Shown here: in pieces, positions 51,176 to 60,936 of the stretch
Layout: the number at the start of each line of letters is the position of its first letter
Position numbering within the stretch: position 1 is the stretch's first letter
NCBI GenBank assembly: GCA_045563135.1
Contig: JBJKUL010000001.1
Coordinates: 496,001-560,000, forward strand
Direction of reading: 5' to 3'
Origin: Actinomarina sp002308095
GTDB taxonomy: Bacteria; Actinomycetota; Acidimicrobiia; Actinomarinales; Actinomarinaceae
Length of the DNA: 64,000 nt
Notes under the pieces: generated by a model
Told to the model about the DNA's origin: nothing
Databases searched by the model: none
Seen by the model: only the letters and a program-made list of their open reading frames with translations
Position numbers and translations under genes: made by a program

Positions 51176-52367
51176 TATTAAAGATATAATTTCACACTTT
51201 CAAAAAGGTGAGATGATTATTCTTATCGACGATGAAGACAGAGAAAATGAAGGGGACTTAGTGATATCCTCTAAACATCTTACACCTGAACACATAAACT
51301 TTATGATTACACACGCTAGGGGACTTGTATGTGCTCCAATATCATCGGAAGTAGCGACAAAGCTGAATCTACCTCTTATGCCTGGAGTTAATAATGAAAT
51401 GGAAACTCAATTTACTGCTTCTGTTGACCTAAAGGGAAATGGTGTAACAACTGGAATATCAGCTGAAGATAGATACAAAACAATAATGGGTCTAACTGAG
51501 AATAATGCCTCAAGGAAAGATTTTAGTATCCCCGGTCATATTTTTCCGCTTCAATCTATGGATGGAGGAGTTCTTCGTCGGGCAGGCCACACTGAAGCTG
51601 CGATAGATTTATGTAAAATAGCTGAGCACTATCCCGTTGCTGTTATTTGTGAAATTATTAATGATGATGGTTCTATGGCGAGATTAGATGACTTAGAGTT
51701 GTTTGCAAAGAAGCATGATTTGCCTATAGGAACTATTAAAGATTTAATTGAATATCGACTTGAGGCCAAAGTTCCTGTTTCATTTATTTCAAAATCTACA
51801 ATACCAACTAAATTTGGAAACTTTGAAGCGCATGTTTACAAAGATAACAACGACAATACCGAGCATATAGCTATGACATATGGGGATTATCTATCAGAAG
51901 AAGCAACTATGGTCCGAGTACATTCTGAATGCCTAACAGGTGATGTTTTATTTTCTCAAAAATGTGATTGTGGCTATCAACTAGATACAGCTTTTAAAAA
52001 AATCGTTGAAAATAAATCCGGTGTAATTTTGTACATGAGAGGACATGAAGGTCGAGGTATCGGGCTTGGTAATAAAATTAAAGCTTATGCACTTCAAGAA
52101 GATGGTGAAGATACTGTTGATGCTAATTTAAAACTTGGTTTCAAAATGGATCAAAGAGATTATGGTACGGGTGCACTAATTTTAAGAGATTTAGGAATAT
52201 CCAACATGAATCTTCTCACTAATAATCCTTCTAAAAGAGCTGGTCTAGAAGGTTTTGGTCTCAACATTCTGAAAAGAACACCATTGTTGGGTAAAGTTAC
52301 TGAGGAAAATTCTGATTACCTTAATACAAAAAAGACAAAAATGGGTCACAATTATGACGAAGAGTAA
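51165..52367 (+). CDS. ribBA: Bifunctional 3,4-dihydroxy-2-butanone-4-phosphate synthase / GTP cyclohydrolase II
   Basis: The two domains make the two precursors of riboflavin. RibB (1 to about 200) has DDEDRENEGDL, the acidic active-site loop, and RAGHTEAAIDLC. RibA (about 205-400) has the zinc-binding Cys set HSECLTGDVLFSQKCDCGYQ, the catalytic RGHEGRGIGL and TNNPSKR. Both active sites look intact, so both reactions are likely. Length is 400. It overlaps ribH by 14 bases. Confidence 0.97.
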   Translation: MISDIKDIISHFQKGEMIILIDDEDRENEGDLVISSKHLTPEHINFMITHARGLVCAPISSEVATKLNLPLMPGVNNEMETQFTASVDLKGNGVTTGISAEDRYKTIMGLTENNASRKDFSIPGHIFPLQSMDGGVLRRAGHTEAAIDLCKIAEHYPVAVICEIINDDGSMARLDDLELFAKKHDLPIGTIKDLIEYRLEAKVPVSFISKSTIPTKFGNFEAHVYKDNNDNTEHIAMTYGDYLSEEATMVRVHSECLTGDVLFSQKCDCGYQLDTAFKKIVENKSGVILYMRGHEGRGIGLGNKIKAYALQEDGEDTVDANLKLGFKMDQRDYGTGALILRDLGISNMNLLTNNPSKRAGLEGFGLNILKRTPLLGKVTEENSDYLNTKKTKMGHNYDEE

Positions 52368-52752
52368 GGTAGCAATAGTAGTTGCAAATTACTACAAAGA
52401 TTACACAGAGAGGTTACTCAAAGGCTCAACAGCTGTTCTAGATGGAGAGTATGATTACGAAGTTTTCTCTGTTCCTGGAGCATGGGACACAGTATATAAA
52501 GTAAATTCTTTAGTGGATTCTTATAATAAGTTTATAGTAATTGGAATAATCTGTAAGGGTGACACTGATCACTACGAGTATATATCATCTGCTGTTGCTA
52601 ATGGCCTTATTGATATTACGATTAACAAAAATATTTATATCGCAAATTGTGTTTTAAATGTTCACTCTTTAGATCAAGCAGAAAAAAGGTGTACACCTAA
52701 TAACAATAAAGGTGAAGAAGCCGCTTTGGCATTAAAAGATATTTTTAGTTGA
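52354..52752 (+). CDS. ribH: 6,7-dimethyl-8-ribityllumazine synthase (divergent)
   Basis: RibH condenses the RibB and RibD products into lumazine. The catalytic His is kept in DTDHYEY and the phosphate site in NNKGEEAALAL, but several hallmarks are altered: GAWD replaces GAFE, and GIICKGDTDH replaces GAVIRGETPH. Length is 132 residues, shorter than the usual 150-160 because the N-terminal tail is missing. It probably still works, since the operon has no other copy. It is the last gene of the rib run. Confidence 0.9.
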   Translation: MTKSKVAIVVANYYKDYTERLLKGSTAVLDGEYDYEVFSVPGAWDTVYKVNSLVDSYNKFIVIGIICKGDTDHYEYISSAVANGLIDITINKNIYIANCVLNVHSLDQAEKRCTPNNNKGEEAALALKDIFS

Positions 52753-52775
52753 TTTACTTTTAAAACGTATATAAT
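52749..52775 (+). promoter_or_regulatory. Probable infC operon promoter
   Basis: TTGATT (52749-52754) and TATAAT (52770-52775) are separated by 15 bases, just after the ribH stop. The -10 is a perfect consensus. It would give a leader of about 85 bases for infC. Confidence 0.5.
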
Positions 52776-52801
52776 TAAATCAAGCGAACAATGTTCCACC
52801 T

Positions 52802-52849
52802 GCTGTGAAAAATAGTATGGTAAATAAACAGCTTCGTGCTGTTTTTTTT
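52802..52849 (+). promoter_or_regulatory. infC leader with terminator-like hairpin (attenuator candidate)
   Basis: AAACAGC (52826-52832) pairs with GCTGTTT (52838-52844) around a 5-base loop and is followed by a T-run, forming an intrinsic terminator. GCTGT at 52802-52806 could pair instead with the same ACAGC, an alternative that would break the terminator. The structure lies 17 bases before the infC ribosome-binding site. Leader attenuation is known for infC-rpmI-rplT operons; the exact mechanism here is inferred. Confidence 0.6.
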
Positions 52850-52866
52850 ATTGAGAGGAGAAACTT

Positions 52867-53382
52867 ATACCAGAATTAAGGATAAACGAAGACATAAAAT
52901 CAAAAGAGTTATTGGTCATTGCCCCAGATGGAGTGCAAGTCGGAGTTTTAGAACTAAAAAAAGCAATAATTGTAGCTGAAGAGCTTGGCCTAGACCTTGT
53001 AGAGGTATCACCAGAAAGCAAACCACCAGTCGCTAGATTGATGGATTATGGGAAATACAAATATGAACTATCTCAAAAAGCAAGAGAGTCAAGAAAAAAA
53101 CAGGTCAAAATTAATGTTAAAGAAGTTCAACTAAAACCAAAAATTGATACAAATGATTACAAAATAAAATTAAATCAGTCTCGTAAGTTCCTAAGCGATG
53201 GTGACAAAGTTAAATTTACAATGAGGTTTAGAGGAAGAGAAGCAGAACATCCAGAATTTGGACAGAGAATTTTAGACAGATTCAAAGAAGAATTGAGTGA
53301 AATATCTGAAGTAGAATCAACTTCTCGTCCCGACGGAAGGTCATTAACTATGGTGCTTGCACCAAATGGAGGAAAGAAATGA
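52867..53382 (+). CDS. infC: Translation initiation factor IF-3, ATA start
   Basis: IF3 binds the 30S subunit and rejects wrong start codons and tRNAs. The N-terminal domain (RINEDI ... ARLMDYGKYKYEL), the linker and the C-terminal RNA-binding domain (FTMRFRGREAEHPEFG and SLTMVLAPNGGKK) are complete. The frame has no ATG, GTG or TTG between an upstream TGA (52852) and residue 16. The only start that gives a full N-terminus is ATA at 52867, with GAGAGGAG six bases upstream. Rare start codons in infC are the basis of IF3 autocontrol in E. coli (AUU). Length is 171 residues. Confidence 0.93.
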   Translation: MPELRINEDIKSKELLVIAPDGVQVGVLELKKAIIVAEELGLDLVEVSPESKPPVARLMDYGKYKYELSQKARESRKKQVKINVKEVQLKPKIDTNDYKIKLNQSRKFLSDGDKVKFTMRFRGREAEHPEFGQRILDRFKEELSEISEVESTSRPDGRSLTMVLAPNGGKK

Positions 53383-53567
53383 AACACAGAACACATAAAA
53401 GTTCATCCAAAAGGATACGTGTTAGCGGTACTGGGAAGTTTATGAGAAGAAGAGCTCACACTTCACATTACAAACTAGCAAAAGGAAGCAACACCTGGGC
53501 CAGATTAAAAAGAGACGTAGAGGCCTCTAAAGGTGACAGTAAAAAAATTAGAAAGTTGTTGAGTTAA
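53379..53567 (+). CDS. rpmI: 50S ribosomal protein L35
   Basis: The 62-residue basic protein has the L35 signature KHRTHKSSSKRIRVSGTGK and a final Lys/Arg-rich helix. The ATG overlaps the infC stop (ATGA), and rplT follows with no gap, so the three genes form the conserved infC-rpmI-rplT operon and are coupled in translation. Confidence 0.97.
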   Translation: MKHRTHKSSSKRIRVSGTGKFMRRRAHTSHYKLAKGSNTWARLKRDVEASKGDSKKIRKLLS

Positions 53568-53927
53568 ATGGTCAGAATTAAAAGGTCAGTAAATAGTAAA
53601 AAATCCAGAAGAAAAACTATGAAACAAGCGAAGGGTTATACCGGAGCAAGAAGTAGAACATTGAGAGCTGCTAAAGAGCAGGTGATGCATGCTGGAGCTG
53701 ATGCGTTTACTCACAGAAAAGACAAAAAAGCAGATTTTAGAAAATTATGGATTAGCAGAATTAATGCTGCAGCTAGATTACACGGGCTTTCATATTCGAA
53801 ATTTATTTTCGGACTAAACAAAGCAGATATTAAAGTAGATAGAAAAATTCTGGCAGATATAGCTGTCAATGATCCTAAAGGCTTCAAAAAACTTGTTGAT
53901 GTTGCCAAAGAAAATCTAGATGGCTGA
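53568..53927 (+). CDS. rplT: 50S ribosomal protein L20
   Basis: L20 is needed for 50S assembly and in some bacteria represses its own operon. The 119-residue product has the basic N-terminal extension (RIKRSVNSKKSRRKTMKQAKGY) and the conserved core RDKKADFRKLWISRINAAARLHGLSYS. Its C-terminal part, the region that binds leader RNA in other species, is normal. It overlaps pheS by eight bases. Confidence 0.97.
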   Translation: MVRIKRSVNSKKSRRKTMKQAKGYTGARSRTLRAAKEQVMHAGADAFTHRKDKKADFRKLWISRINAAARLHGLSYSKFIFGLNKADIKVDRKILADIAVNDPKGFKKLVDVAKENLDG

Positions 53928-54912
53928 AATTAACTTAGAAAAGATATATGCATCTTTTTTATTACGTCTTGAAGAAGTAACTGAGATTTCACAACTTTCA
54001 GATATAGAAAAAGAATATTTAGGAAAAGGTTCAGTTCTTTCTGAAGAGCGTTCTAAGTTATCTTCACTTTCAAATGAAGATAAAAAAAAATATGGAGCTG
54101 CACTTAAAAAGTTTTCAGAAGACGTTCAGTCAAAGTTAACTGCATTCAAAAAAGATTTTCAAAAATCTTTCTATATTAAAAAAGAAAGTAAAGAAAATCC
54201 TGATTTAACAATAAATTGGCACTCCAAGGAAGGAACTAAAAAACATATTCTTACAAACGTAATGGAAGAAGTAGTCGAAATTTTTGCTTCTTTAGGTTAT
54301 ACCGTTGCATATGGACCTGAAGCAGAAACTTCATGGCATAATTTTGACGCTTTAAATACTCCTGACTGGCATCCAGCTAGATATGAATCAGATACCCTTT
54401 ACCTGGATGAAAACTTATCTACTTTACTTAGAACACAAACAAGTACCGTCCAAGTGAGACACATGCAAGAAAATGAGCCACCAGTTTATATTGTTGCCCC
54501 TGGACGTGTTTACAGATCAGATCAGTTAGATGCAACACACTCTCCAGTATTTCATCAGATCGAGGGATTAGCTGTTGATGATGGAATTACATTTTCAGAT
54601 TTAAAAGGAACATTAGAATATTTTGTACAAGAATTTTTTGGAACTTCAGTGAAAACTAAATTTATTCCTCACTTCTTTCCTTTCACTGAGCCTTCAGCAG
54701 AGGTACTCGTTAGTTGGAAAGATGGAGAATGGTTAGAAATACTAGGTTGTGGAATGGTCGACCCCAATGTCTTCAAGAATGTGAATTATCCTGCATCAAC
54801 TCAAGGTTTCGCTTTTGGGGTTGGTGTTGAGCGTTTAGCAATGCTTAGATACGGGATTGATCATATTAAGAATTTTTACGAAAACGATTTACGATTCCTG
54901 GAGCAATTCTAA
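53920..54912 (+). CDS. pheS: Phenylalanyl-tRNA synthetase, alpha subunit
   Basis: PheS carries the class II catalytic core of PheRS. The N-terminal coiled coil (about 1-85) is followed by HPL-like motif 1, motif 2 RVYRSDQLDATHSPVFHQIEGLAVD, and motif 3 GVGVERLAMLRYGI. Length is 330 residues, near the usual 340. It shares one base with pheT, giving stoichiometric synthesis of the two subunits. Confidence 0.97.
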   Translation: MAEINLEKIYASFLLRLEEVTEISQLSDIEKEYLGKGSVLSEERSKLSSLSNEDKKKYGAALKKFSEDVQSKLTAFKKDFQKSFYIKKESKENPDLTINWHSKEGTKKHILTNVMEEVVEIFASLGYTVAYGPEAETSWHNFDALNTPDWHPARYESDTLYLDENLSTLLRTQTSTVQVRHMQENEPPVYIVAPGRVYRSDQLDATHSPVFHQIEGLAVDDGITFSDLKGTLEYFVQEFFGTSVKTKFIPHFFPFTEPSAEVLVSWKDGEWLEILGCGMVDPNVFKNVNYPASTQGFAFGVGVERLAMLRYGIDHIKNFYENDLRFLEQF

Positions 54913-57272
54913 TGAAGATATTAAAATCTTGGCTACAGGATTGGGTAGATATAGAAAAAATTACAGGAGATGTTCTTTCAGAAGCTCTCGAAAGCTTGGG
55001 TTTTGAGATTGAAAGTCGTACTGACATAAAGCCTAATTATAAAAATATTGTAGTTGGAAAAGTTATAGATATATACCCTCACCCAAATGCAGATAAGGTT
55101 AGAGTAACAAAGGTTGATACGGGTAATAACACGTTTGAAATTGTTTGTGGAGCATGGAATTTCGATATTGGAGCAATAGTCCCAGTAGCTTTACCTAAAT
55201 CTGAAATCAAAGATAATTTTTTAATTGATAAAAGAGATATTAGGGGAATAGAGTCTAACGGCATGATCTGTTCTGCAACTGAATTAGATCTTTGGGAAGA
55301 TAATACTGGTATATTGAAACTCGAAGACAGTATTAAACCAGGTACAGATTTTTCTTCGATATATCCCCAAAATGATATTGTTTGGGAGATAGCAGTTACC
55401 CCAAATAGAGGTGATTGCATGTCACATTTAGGTATAGCACGTGAATTATCTCATTATTTTAAAAAACCACTTGGTGACAAAACTGTCAAGTTAACACCAT
55501 CTATTGAAAACATACTCTCTATTAGTAGTGGAAAAATAAAAGAATGTAATTCATATGCAGGTATTGAAATTGAAAATATTCAAATTACTGATTCAAGTTT
55601 CGATATTCGATATAGACTTTCACAGGTAGGAACACGAGTAATTAATAATGTTGTAGATTATACAAATTATGTTCTTTACGATATTGGTCAGCCCCTGCAT
55701 GCCTTTGATAGAGATAAACTTTTTGGCAACATCTCTGTTAGGTTTGCACAAGATTCAGAAGAACTTTTAACTTTGGATAACCAAAAACGAAAACTCACAA
55801 AAAATGATTTAATAATTGTCGCTGATGATAGACCCATTGCTTTAGCCGGTGTAATGGGTGGACTAGATACTGAAGTAACAAGTGAAACAACGAATCTACT
55901 TATTGAGAGTGCATACTTTGATAAAGTTTCAATTATGAATACATCAAGAAAGTTAAATCTAATATCAGATGCCTCCATAAGGTTTGAGAGGGGAATTGAT
56001 CGCAATTTACAGATGCTCGGTTTAAATAGGTTTATTAATATATTTCAAAATAATCAGGACCTTGACTATTCAGAACCTTTCGAGGATATTAAAGATGAAT
56101 ATGACAATCCAGAGATTAGTTTTTCTAGAACTGAAATCTATAAATTACTAGGTATCAACTTACAGGATGAATTTATTGAAAACATGTTAAATTATCTTGG
56201 AATAGATTATGAAATAACAGATAGCGACATTAAATTTAGTCAACCAAGTTGGAGATATGATTTAGAAAGACCAGTTGACTTAATTGAAGAATTCGCCAAA
56301 CATTATGGGTTTAATAATTTTGAAAGTACTCTCCCAATAGGATCAAACAAGAATGATGTTGGTTCCTATTGGAAACTAAAAAAATATTTAACTGATAGCC
56401 TTACGTCAAAAAATATGTATGAAACACAAACTCTTTCTTTTGTTTCTGATGAATCAAATAAAATCTTCACACCAGAAAAAATTAGTGTAGAAATCAACAA
56501 TCCAATAGATCAGACAAATAAATATCTTAGAACTAATCTCTATACTTCATTACTCGAAACTTATAAATTTAATTTGGAACAAAACAATCAATCAAAAATG
56601 TTTTTTGAGATAAATAATATTTTTGATATGGGTGATCATTTGAAATATGAACATATTCCTAATCAGACATATACACTTTCTGGAATTGTTCCAAAAGAAG
56701 TTACTAATACCGACAGAAGAAATGATTCAACCGTAAATGATATTTATTATGTTAAACAATTACTTGTTTCAATATTAGGTGAATGTTCATTGCAGCAAAT
56801 TGAAAAACCAGGTTTCCATAAAAATATTTCTTATTTAGTAATAAAAGACGACATCATTCTTGGACATTTTGGCCAGCTTTCAATTGAGATGCAAGATAAT
56901 TATGAATTAGATAAACCGGTTTACCTATTCAGTATTGACCTAACTAACGTTGACAAGGACAACTTAGTTCAAGTTAACTACAAACCTCTTTCCCCTTATC
57001 CGTTTGTTAAGTTTGACTTATCTTTTATTGTAAATCCCTCTTTTAATTCACAAGACCTTATTAATGAAGTAGAACATATTCTTTCTGAGAATGAGAATAT
57101 TTTGACAATCTTTGATGATTTCAAAAATGAGAAAACTAGAAATTTAGGAATTAGAATAAGTACAAGAAGCTATACAAAAACATATAGCGAGGATGAAGTT
57201 TCTGATGTATTAAACCAGATAGTTGAAACCGTTGAAGCAAAATTCTCAATTAAATTAAATAAAGGTAAATAA
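54912..57272 (+). CDS. pheT: Phenylalanyl-tRNA synthetase, beta subunit
   Basis: PheT binds tRNA and edits misacylated Tyr-tRNA. The domains are in order: an EMAP-type OB fold (about 40-150, VVGKVIDIYPHPNADKVRV and MICSATELD), the B3/B4 editing domain (about 215-370), the B5 domain (about 390-460), the catalytic-like B6/B7 core and the ferredoxin-fold anticodon-binding domain (about 695-786). At 786 residues it is close to normal. mpg follows directly. Confidence 0.97.
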   Translation: MKILKSWLQDWVDIEKITGDVLSEALESLGFEIESRTDIKPNYKNIVVGKVIDIYPHPNADKVRVTKVDTGNNTFEIVCGAWNFDIGAIVPVALPKSEIKDNFLIDKRDIRGIESNGMICSATELDLWEDNTGILKLEDSIKPGTDFSSIYPQNDIVWEIAVTPNRGDCMSHLGIARELSHYFKKPLGDKTVKLTPSIENILSISSGKIKECNSYAGIEIENIQITDSSFDIRYRLSQVGTRVINNVVDYTNYVLYDIGQPLHAFDRDKLFGNISVRFAQDSEELLTLDNQKRKLTKNDLIIVADDRPIALAGVMGGLDTEVTSETTNLLIESAYFDKVSIMNTSRKLNLISDASIRFERGIDRNLQMLGLNRFINIFQNNQDLDYSEPFEDIKDEYDNPEISFSRTEIYKLLGINLQDEFIENMLNYLGIDYEITDSDIKFSQPSWRYDLERPVDLIEEFAKHYGFNNFESTLPIGSNKNDVGSYWKLKKYLTDSLTSKNMYETQTLSFVSDESNKIFTPEKISVEINNPIDQTNKYLRTNLYTSLLETYKFNLEQNNQSKMFFEINNIFDMGDHLKYEHIPNQTYTLSGIVPKEVTNTDRRNDSTVNDIYYVKQLLVSILGECSLQQIEKPGFHKNISYLVIKDDIILGHFGQLSIEMQDNYELDKPVYLFSIDLTNVDKDNLVQVNYKPLSPYPFVKFDLSFIVNPSFNSQDLINEVEHILSENENILTIFDDFKNEKTRNLGIRISTRSYTKTYSEDEVSDVLNQIVETVEAKFSIKLNKGK

Positions 57273-57851
57273 ATGGTTGAATCATCTGGACTTAACAACA
57301 GAGTGTATCAAATGTTGTCACAGAAATCATCTAAAGCAGCGGTAGATGTGCTGGGTATGAGGTTATCAACAAATTATAAAGGAAAATTTACTGAGATTAT
57401 GATTACCGAGACAGAAGCATTTGGACGCCAAAAAACAGATCCAATGTCATTAGTTAACATGTTTAATAGAAAATTTCCAGAGACACTACCTAAAGGTCCA
57501 CCTCATGTTTTAATACTTAAATCCTATGGAGAAAATAAGAGCCTTTATTTATTAACTTCTAAAAAAGGTTCATGTGAGGCTATATTAATTAGATCAGGAA
57601 TTGTTCTTTTGGGTAAGAATTATGTCGAGTCACGTAGAAAAGTCAAAATGAAGACTAACAAATTAACGGGTCCAGGAAATATCTCCAAAGGTCTCGGTGT
57701 AGAACTTGTTAATGATGGTGAAGATTTATTTAATGGTTCTATAAATCTAGCTCCGAGGATTCATCCTGCTGAGAGGGCCATAGCTACAAAGAGAAAGAAT
57801 GCTAAACCAGGAGACAACAATCTCTGGAGATTTAGTTTGGTACAAAAATGA
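57273..57851 (+). CDS. mpg: DNA-3-methyladenine glycosylase (AAG/Mpg family)
   Basis: Mpg removes alkylated and deaminated purines such as 3-methyladenine and hypoxanthine. The fold markers LGMRL, ITETEAFG with the catalytic Glu, a degraded version of the usual MFGPPGHAYVYFIYG stretch (HVLILKSYGENKSLYLL), EAILIRSG and KLTGPGNISKGLGV are in order. The changed middle part may alter substrate range. Length is 192. In mycobacteria this gene also lies next to tyrS, which overlaps it here by four bases. Confidence 0.83.
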   Translation: MVESSGLNNRVYQMLSQKSSKAAVDVLGMRLSTNYKGKFTEIMITETEAFGRQKTDPMSLVNMFNRKFPETLPKGPPHVLILKSYGENKSLYLLTSKKGSCEAILIRSGIVLLGKNYVESRRKVKMKTNKLTGPGNISKGLGVELVNDGEDLFNGSINLAPRIHPAERAIATKRKNAKPGDNNLWRFSLVQK

Positions 57852-59023
57852 AATATATTGAAGAGCGAGCTTCTGCAATAAATCCTCTTTCTGATTATGA
57901 GGAGTTGCTAAAATCCAAAAAGAAATTAAGAGTTAAACTTGGTGTAGATCCAACTGCACCTGACGTAACTCTCGGCTGGTACGCGATTTTAAGAGCCTTA
58001 AGAAAATTTCAAGAATATGGGCATACGGCTGTTTTGATACTTGGAGAGTTTACAGCACAAGTTGGAGATCCTTCGGGAAAATCAGAAACAAGAACAGTTC
58101 TAAATGAAAACGAAATTAGTGCAAACTCTAAAGGAGTATTGCCAACTATAGAATCGATACTTCACAAAGATAATTTAGAAATTGTTTCCAATAAAGATTG
58201 GTTATCTAAATTAAGTATTTCTGACATGATGAATTTAGCATCATCAACAACTTTAGCTCAAATGTTAGAGAGAGAAGATTTCTCTAATAGATTTGAGAAA
58301 AATAATCCGATATCATTACTTGAGTTTTTCTATCCTTTATTCCAAGGTTATGATTCTGTAGCAGTACAAGCAGATATTGAAATAGGTGGAAACGATCAAC
58401 TTTGGAACTTGATGCTAGGAAGAGAAATTCAAAAATATTATAATTTAAAACCTCAAGTTGCTGTAACTTTCCCATTGCTAGTCGGTACTGATGGTAAGAA
58501 AAAAATGTCTCAATCATTAGGAAATTATATTTCAGTATCTGATACTCCTGAAAATATTTATGGAAAAATAATGAGTATCCCAGATGAAGTAATGTGGGAC
58601 TATTTTGTTATGCTTTCAGATCTAGATTTAAAAGAAATTAACGAAACAAAAGAATTAGTTTCAGCAGATAAAATGAATCCGTTTGAATTAAAAAAGAGTC
58701 TTGGAAAAATAGTAACTAATGAAATATACAACGAAGAAGAATCAGAAAAAGCAGAAGAGTCATTTAATAATCTAACTATTAAAAAAAATATTCCTGATGA
58801 CATAGCCGAAACTTCTATTGAAGAAGGTGAAGTTCACATACCTAACTTATTAACTGACAATCAAATTACTTCTTCTAATTCTGAAGCTAGGAGAATAATA
58901 ACTTCAGGAGGATTCAAAATTAATGATATAAAATATACTGAACTAGATGTTTCTTCTAAAGAATTAATTGAATCTACACTTCAAATAGGGAAGCGTAAGT
59001 TTTTAAGAATAATTAAAAAATAA
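57848..59023 (+). CDS. tyrS: Tyrosyl-tRNA synthetase (TyrZ-type) with altered HIGH motif
   Basis: TyrRS charges tRNA-Tyr. The Tyr-site set is intact (YPLFQGYD and GGNDQ), and KMSKS appears as KMSQS at 219-223. The HIGH signature, normally HxGH, reads TLGW at residues 41-44 (DPTAPDVTLGW), so both His are missing. The S4 RNA-binding domain occupies the last 65 residues. Length (391) and sequence are closer to the TyrZ-like branch than to mycobacterial TyrS. It is the only TyrRS seen here; whether another exists elsewhere is unknown. It is the last gene before the rRNA leader. Confidence 0.92.
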   Translation: MKYIEERASAINPLSDYEELLKSKKKLRVKLGVDPTAPDVTLGWYAILRALRKFQEYGHTAVLILGEFTAQVGDPSGKSETRTVLNENEISANSKGVLPTIESILHKDNLEIVSNKDWLSKLSISDMMNLASSTTLAQMLEREDFSNRFEKNNPISLLEFFYPLFQGYDSVAVQADIEIGGNDQLWNLMLGREIQKYYNLKPQVAVTFPLLVGTDGKKKMSQSLGNYISVSDTPENIYGKIMSIPDEVMWDYFVMLSDLDLKEINETKELVSADKMNPFELKKSLGKIVTNEIYNEEESEKAEESFNNLTIKKNIPDDIAETSIEEGEVHIPNLLTDNQITSSNSEARRIITSGGFKINDIKYTELDVSSKELIESTLQIGKRKFLRIIKK

Positions 59024-59067
59024 TACCCCTTTAAACCAGAAGGTGTTACTCTTAAATTACGAAATTT

Positions 59068-59088
59068 GGCTTTTTGACAACTGAGTAG
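59068..59088 (+). promoter_or_regulatory. rRNA leader antitermination box (nut-like)
   Basis: GGCTTTTTGACAACTGAGTAG resembles the actinomycete rRNA leader element (TTTGAGAACTCAATAG type), which contributes to antitermination. A related copy lies in the 16S-23S spacer at 60890. Just upstream, TTTAAA (59030) and TAAATT (59053) 17 bases apart may be the rRNA promoter. The region 59024-59258 contains no gene. Confidence 0.55.
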
Positions 59089-59103
59089 AGTATGAACGCC
59101 GGT

Positions 59104-59136
59104 AGTGCAGAAATTATTTTCTAGCACTCTTTTTTT
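59104..59136 (+). terminator. Terminator-like hairpin in the rRNA leader
   Basis: AGTGCAGAAA (59104-59113) pairs with TTTCTAGCACT (59118-59128) with one bulged A, followed by CTTTTTTT. It lies after the antitermination box, so full read-through may depend on an antitermination complex. Confidence 0.5.
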
Positions 59137-59137
59137 G

Positions 59138-59160
59138 TCAACTTTTAAGTTAAAAGTTGA
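59138..59160 (+). repeat. Perfect 11-bp inverted repeat in the rRNA leader
   Basis: TCAACTTTTAA and TTAAAAGTTGA flank a single G. It lies directly after the terminator-like hairpin and about 98 bases before 16S. It may be a protein-binding palindrome or, in RNA, part of precursor folding. Confidence 0.6.
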
Positions 59161-59258
59161 TGGCTAATTCTTTTTATTAAGAGTTAGTGATGGTTTAAAA
59201 ACCATAATATGGGATAAAACCCATGTTGATTCTTTGGTCAGATTAAAATTCAAAGATT

Positions 59259-60795
<1,537 letters not shown>

Positions 60796-60889
60796 TAGAA
60801 AATAAATCACTTGTGGTATATTTTCTAAGGTCAATCACTGGTTGTCTGTATAGACTGATATTTCTACTCAGCTGTGAAAAAGTCTTTTT

Positions 60890-60910
60890 GGCTTTTTGAA
60901 AATTGTATAG
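60890..60910 (+). promoter_or_regulatory. Antitermination-like box in the 16S-23S spacer
   Basis: GGCTTTTTGAAAATTGTATAG matches the leader box at 59068 in 15 of 21 positions or so by eye. The spacer (60788-60936) is about 150 bases and contains no tRNA gene. Confidence 0.5.
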
Positions 60911-60936
60911 CAAGCGCAATTGCAAAGTATTCATAT

